NCBI GenBank assembly: GCA_004366205.1
Contig: SIRW01000108.1
Location: forward strand, 1-32,185
Reading direction: 5' to 3'
DNA length: 32,185 nucleotides
DNA from: Actinomycetota bacterium
GTDB taxonomy: Bacteria > Actinomycetota > Acidimicrobiia > Acidimicrobiales > CADCSY01
Part shown: positions 32,183 to 32,185 of the stretch, in pieces
Layout: the number at the start of each line of letters is the position of its first letter
How positions within the stretch are numbered: position 1 is the first letter of the stretch
Translations under genes and position numbers: made by a program
Notes under the pieces: model-generated
What the model was told of the DNA's origin: nothing
The model's database searches: none
What the model saw: the letters and a program-made list of their open reading frames with translations, nothing else

Positions 32183-32185
32183 GCG

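Noticed and set aside
31349-32185. Cobalamin riboswitch in front of the B12 operon
   Set aside because: The operon's 5' end lies beyond the right edge, so no leader is visible; no B12-box-like structure was found in other gaps either.

Overview
The window is very GC-rich, densely packed bacterial DNA with many GTG/TTG starts and 4-nt stop/start overlaps. Gene content (a group 1h, actinobacterial-type [NiFe]-hydrogenase, an actinobacterial-style B12 operon, Ugp-type ABC genes) points to an Actinomycetota member, perhaps of the class Acidimicrobiia; the class is a guess. I see no rRNA, tRNA, CRISPR array, transposase or phage gene.

Region 1 (1-11994, minus strand) is one long H2-oxidation operon. 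In transcription order it holds a hemerythrin-like protein, hypF, hypC, a second HypC-like gene, hypD, hypE, a tandem SIS-domain (GmhA-like) protein, the hydrogenase small and large subunits (hhyS, hhyL), a NifU-domain protein, a Cys-rich protein resembling DUF5947, and an accessory protein cut by the left edge. HypF/C/D/E build the Fe(CN)2CO centre of the large subunit, and the small subunit carries the FeS relay. HypA, HypB and the maturation protease are not in view.

Region 2 (12034-17669) looks like a light/B12-controlled lipid-modification regulon. A divergent promoter carries a perfect 9-2-9 palindrome (13494-13513). Leftward from it run a SRPBCC protein and a short-chain dehydrogenase. 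Rightward run a COG2907 flavoprotein, a DUF1365 protein and a cyclopropane-fatty-acid-synthase-like methyltransferase. Facing these is a CarH/LitR-like adenosylcobalamin photoreceptor-repressor gene, and 12 of 13 bp of the palindrome core recur just upstream of its start, which suggests that it controls both promoters. A hairpin at 12014-12047 separates this region from the hydrogenase operon.

Region 3 (17788-24018, plus strand) has a Kelch-repeat lipoprotein gene followed by a ugpC-ugpA-ugpE-ugpB transporter operon (glycerol-3-phosphate or glycerophosphodiester uptake). It ends in an 85-bp imperfect palindrome between convergent operons.

Region 4 (24120-32182, minus strand) is a late-stage cobalamin operon: an ABC ATPase, cobO, cobQ, cbiZ, cobU, cobS, cbiB and a cobC-cobT gene fusion. 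These genes make and salvage adenosylcobalamin, the chromophore that the Region 2 regulator would need. The upstream part of the operon, and any cobalamin riboswitch, lie beyond the right edge.

The most notable points are the tandem SIS protein whose two halves are degenerate in complementary ways, the CarH-like regulator with matching operators in both promoters, the second HypC, the CobC-CobT fusion, and a 43-bp palindrome that sits in frame inside cbiZ.
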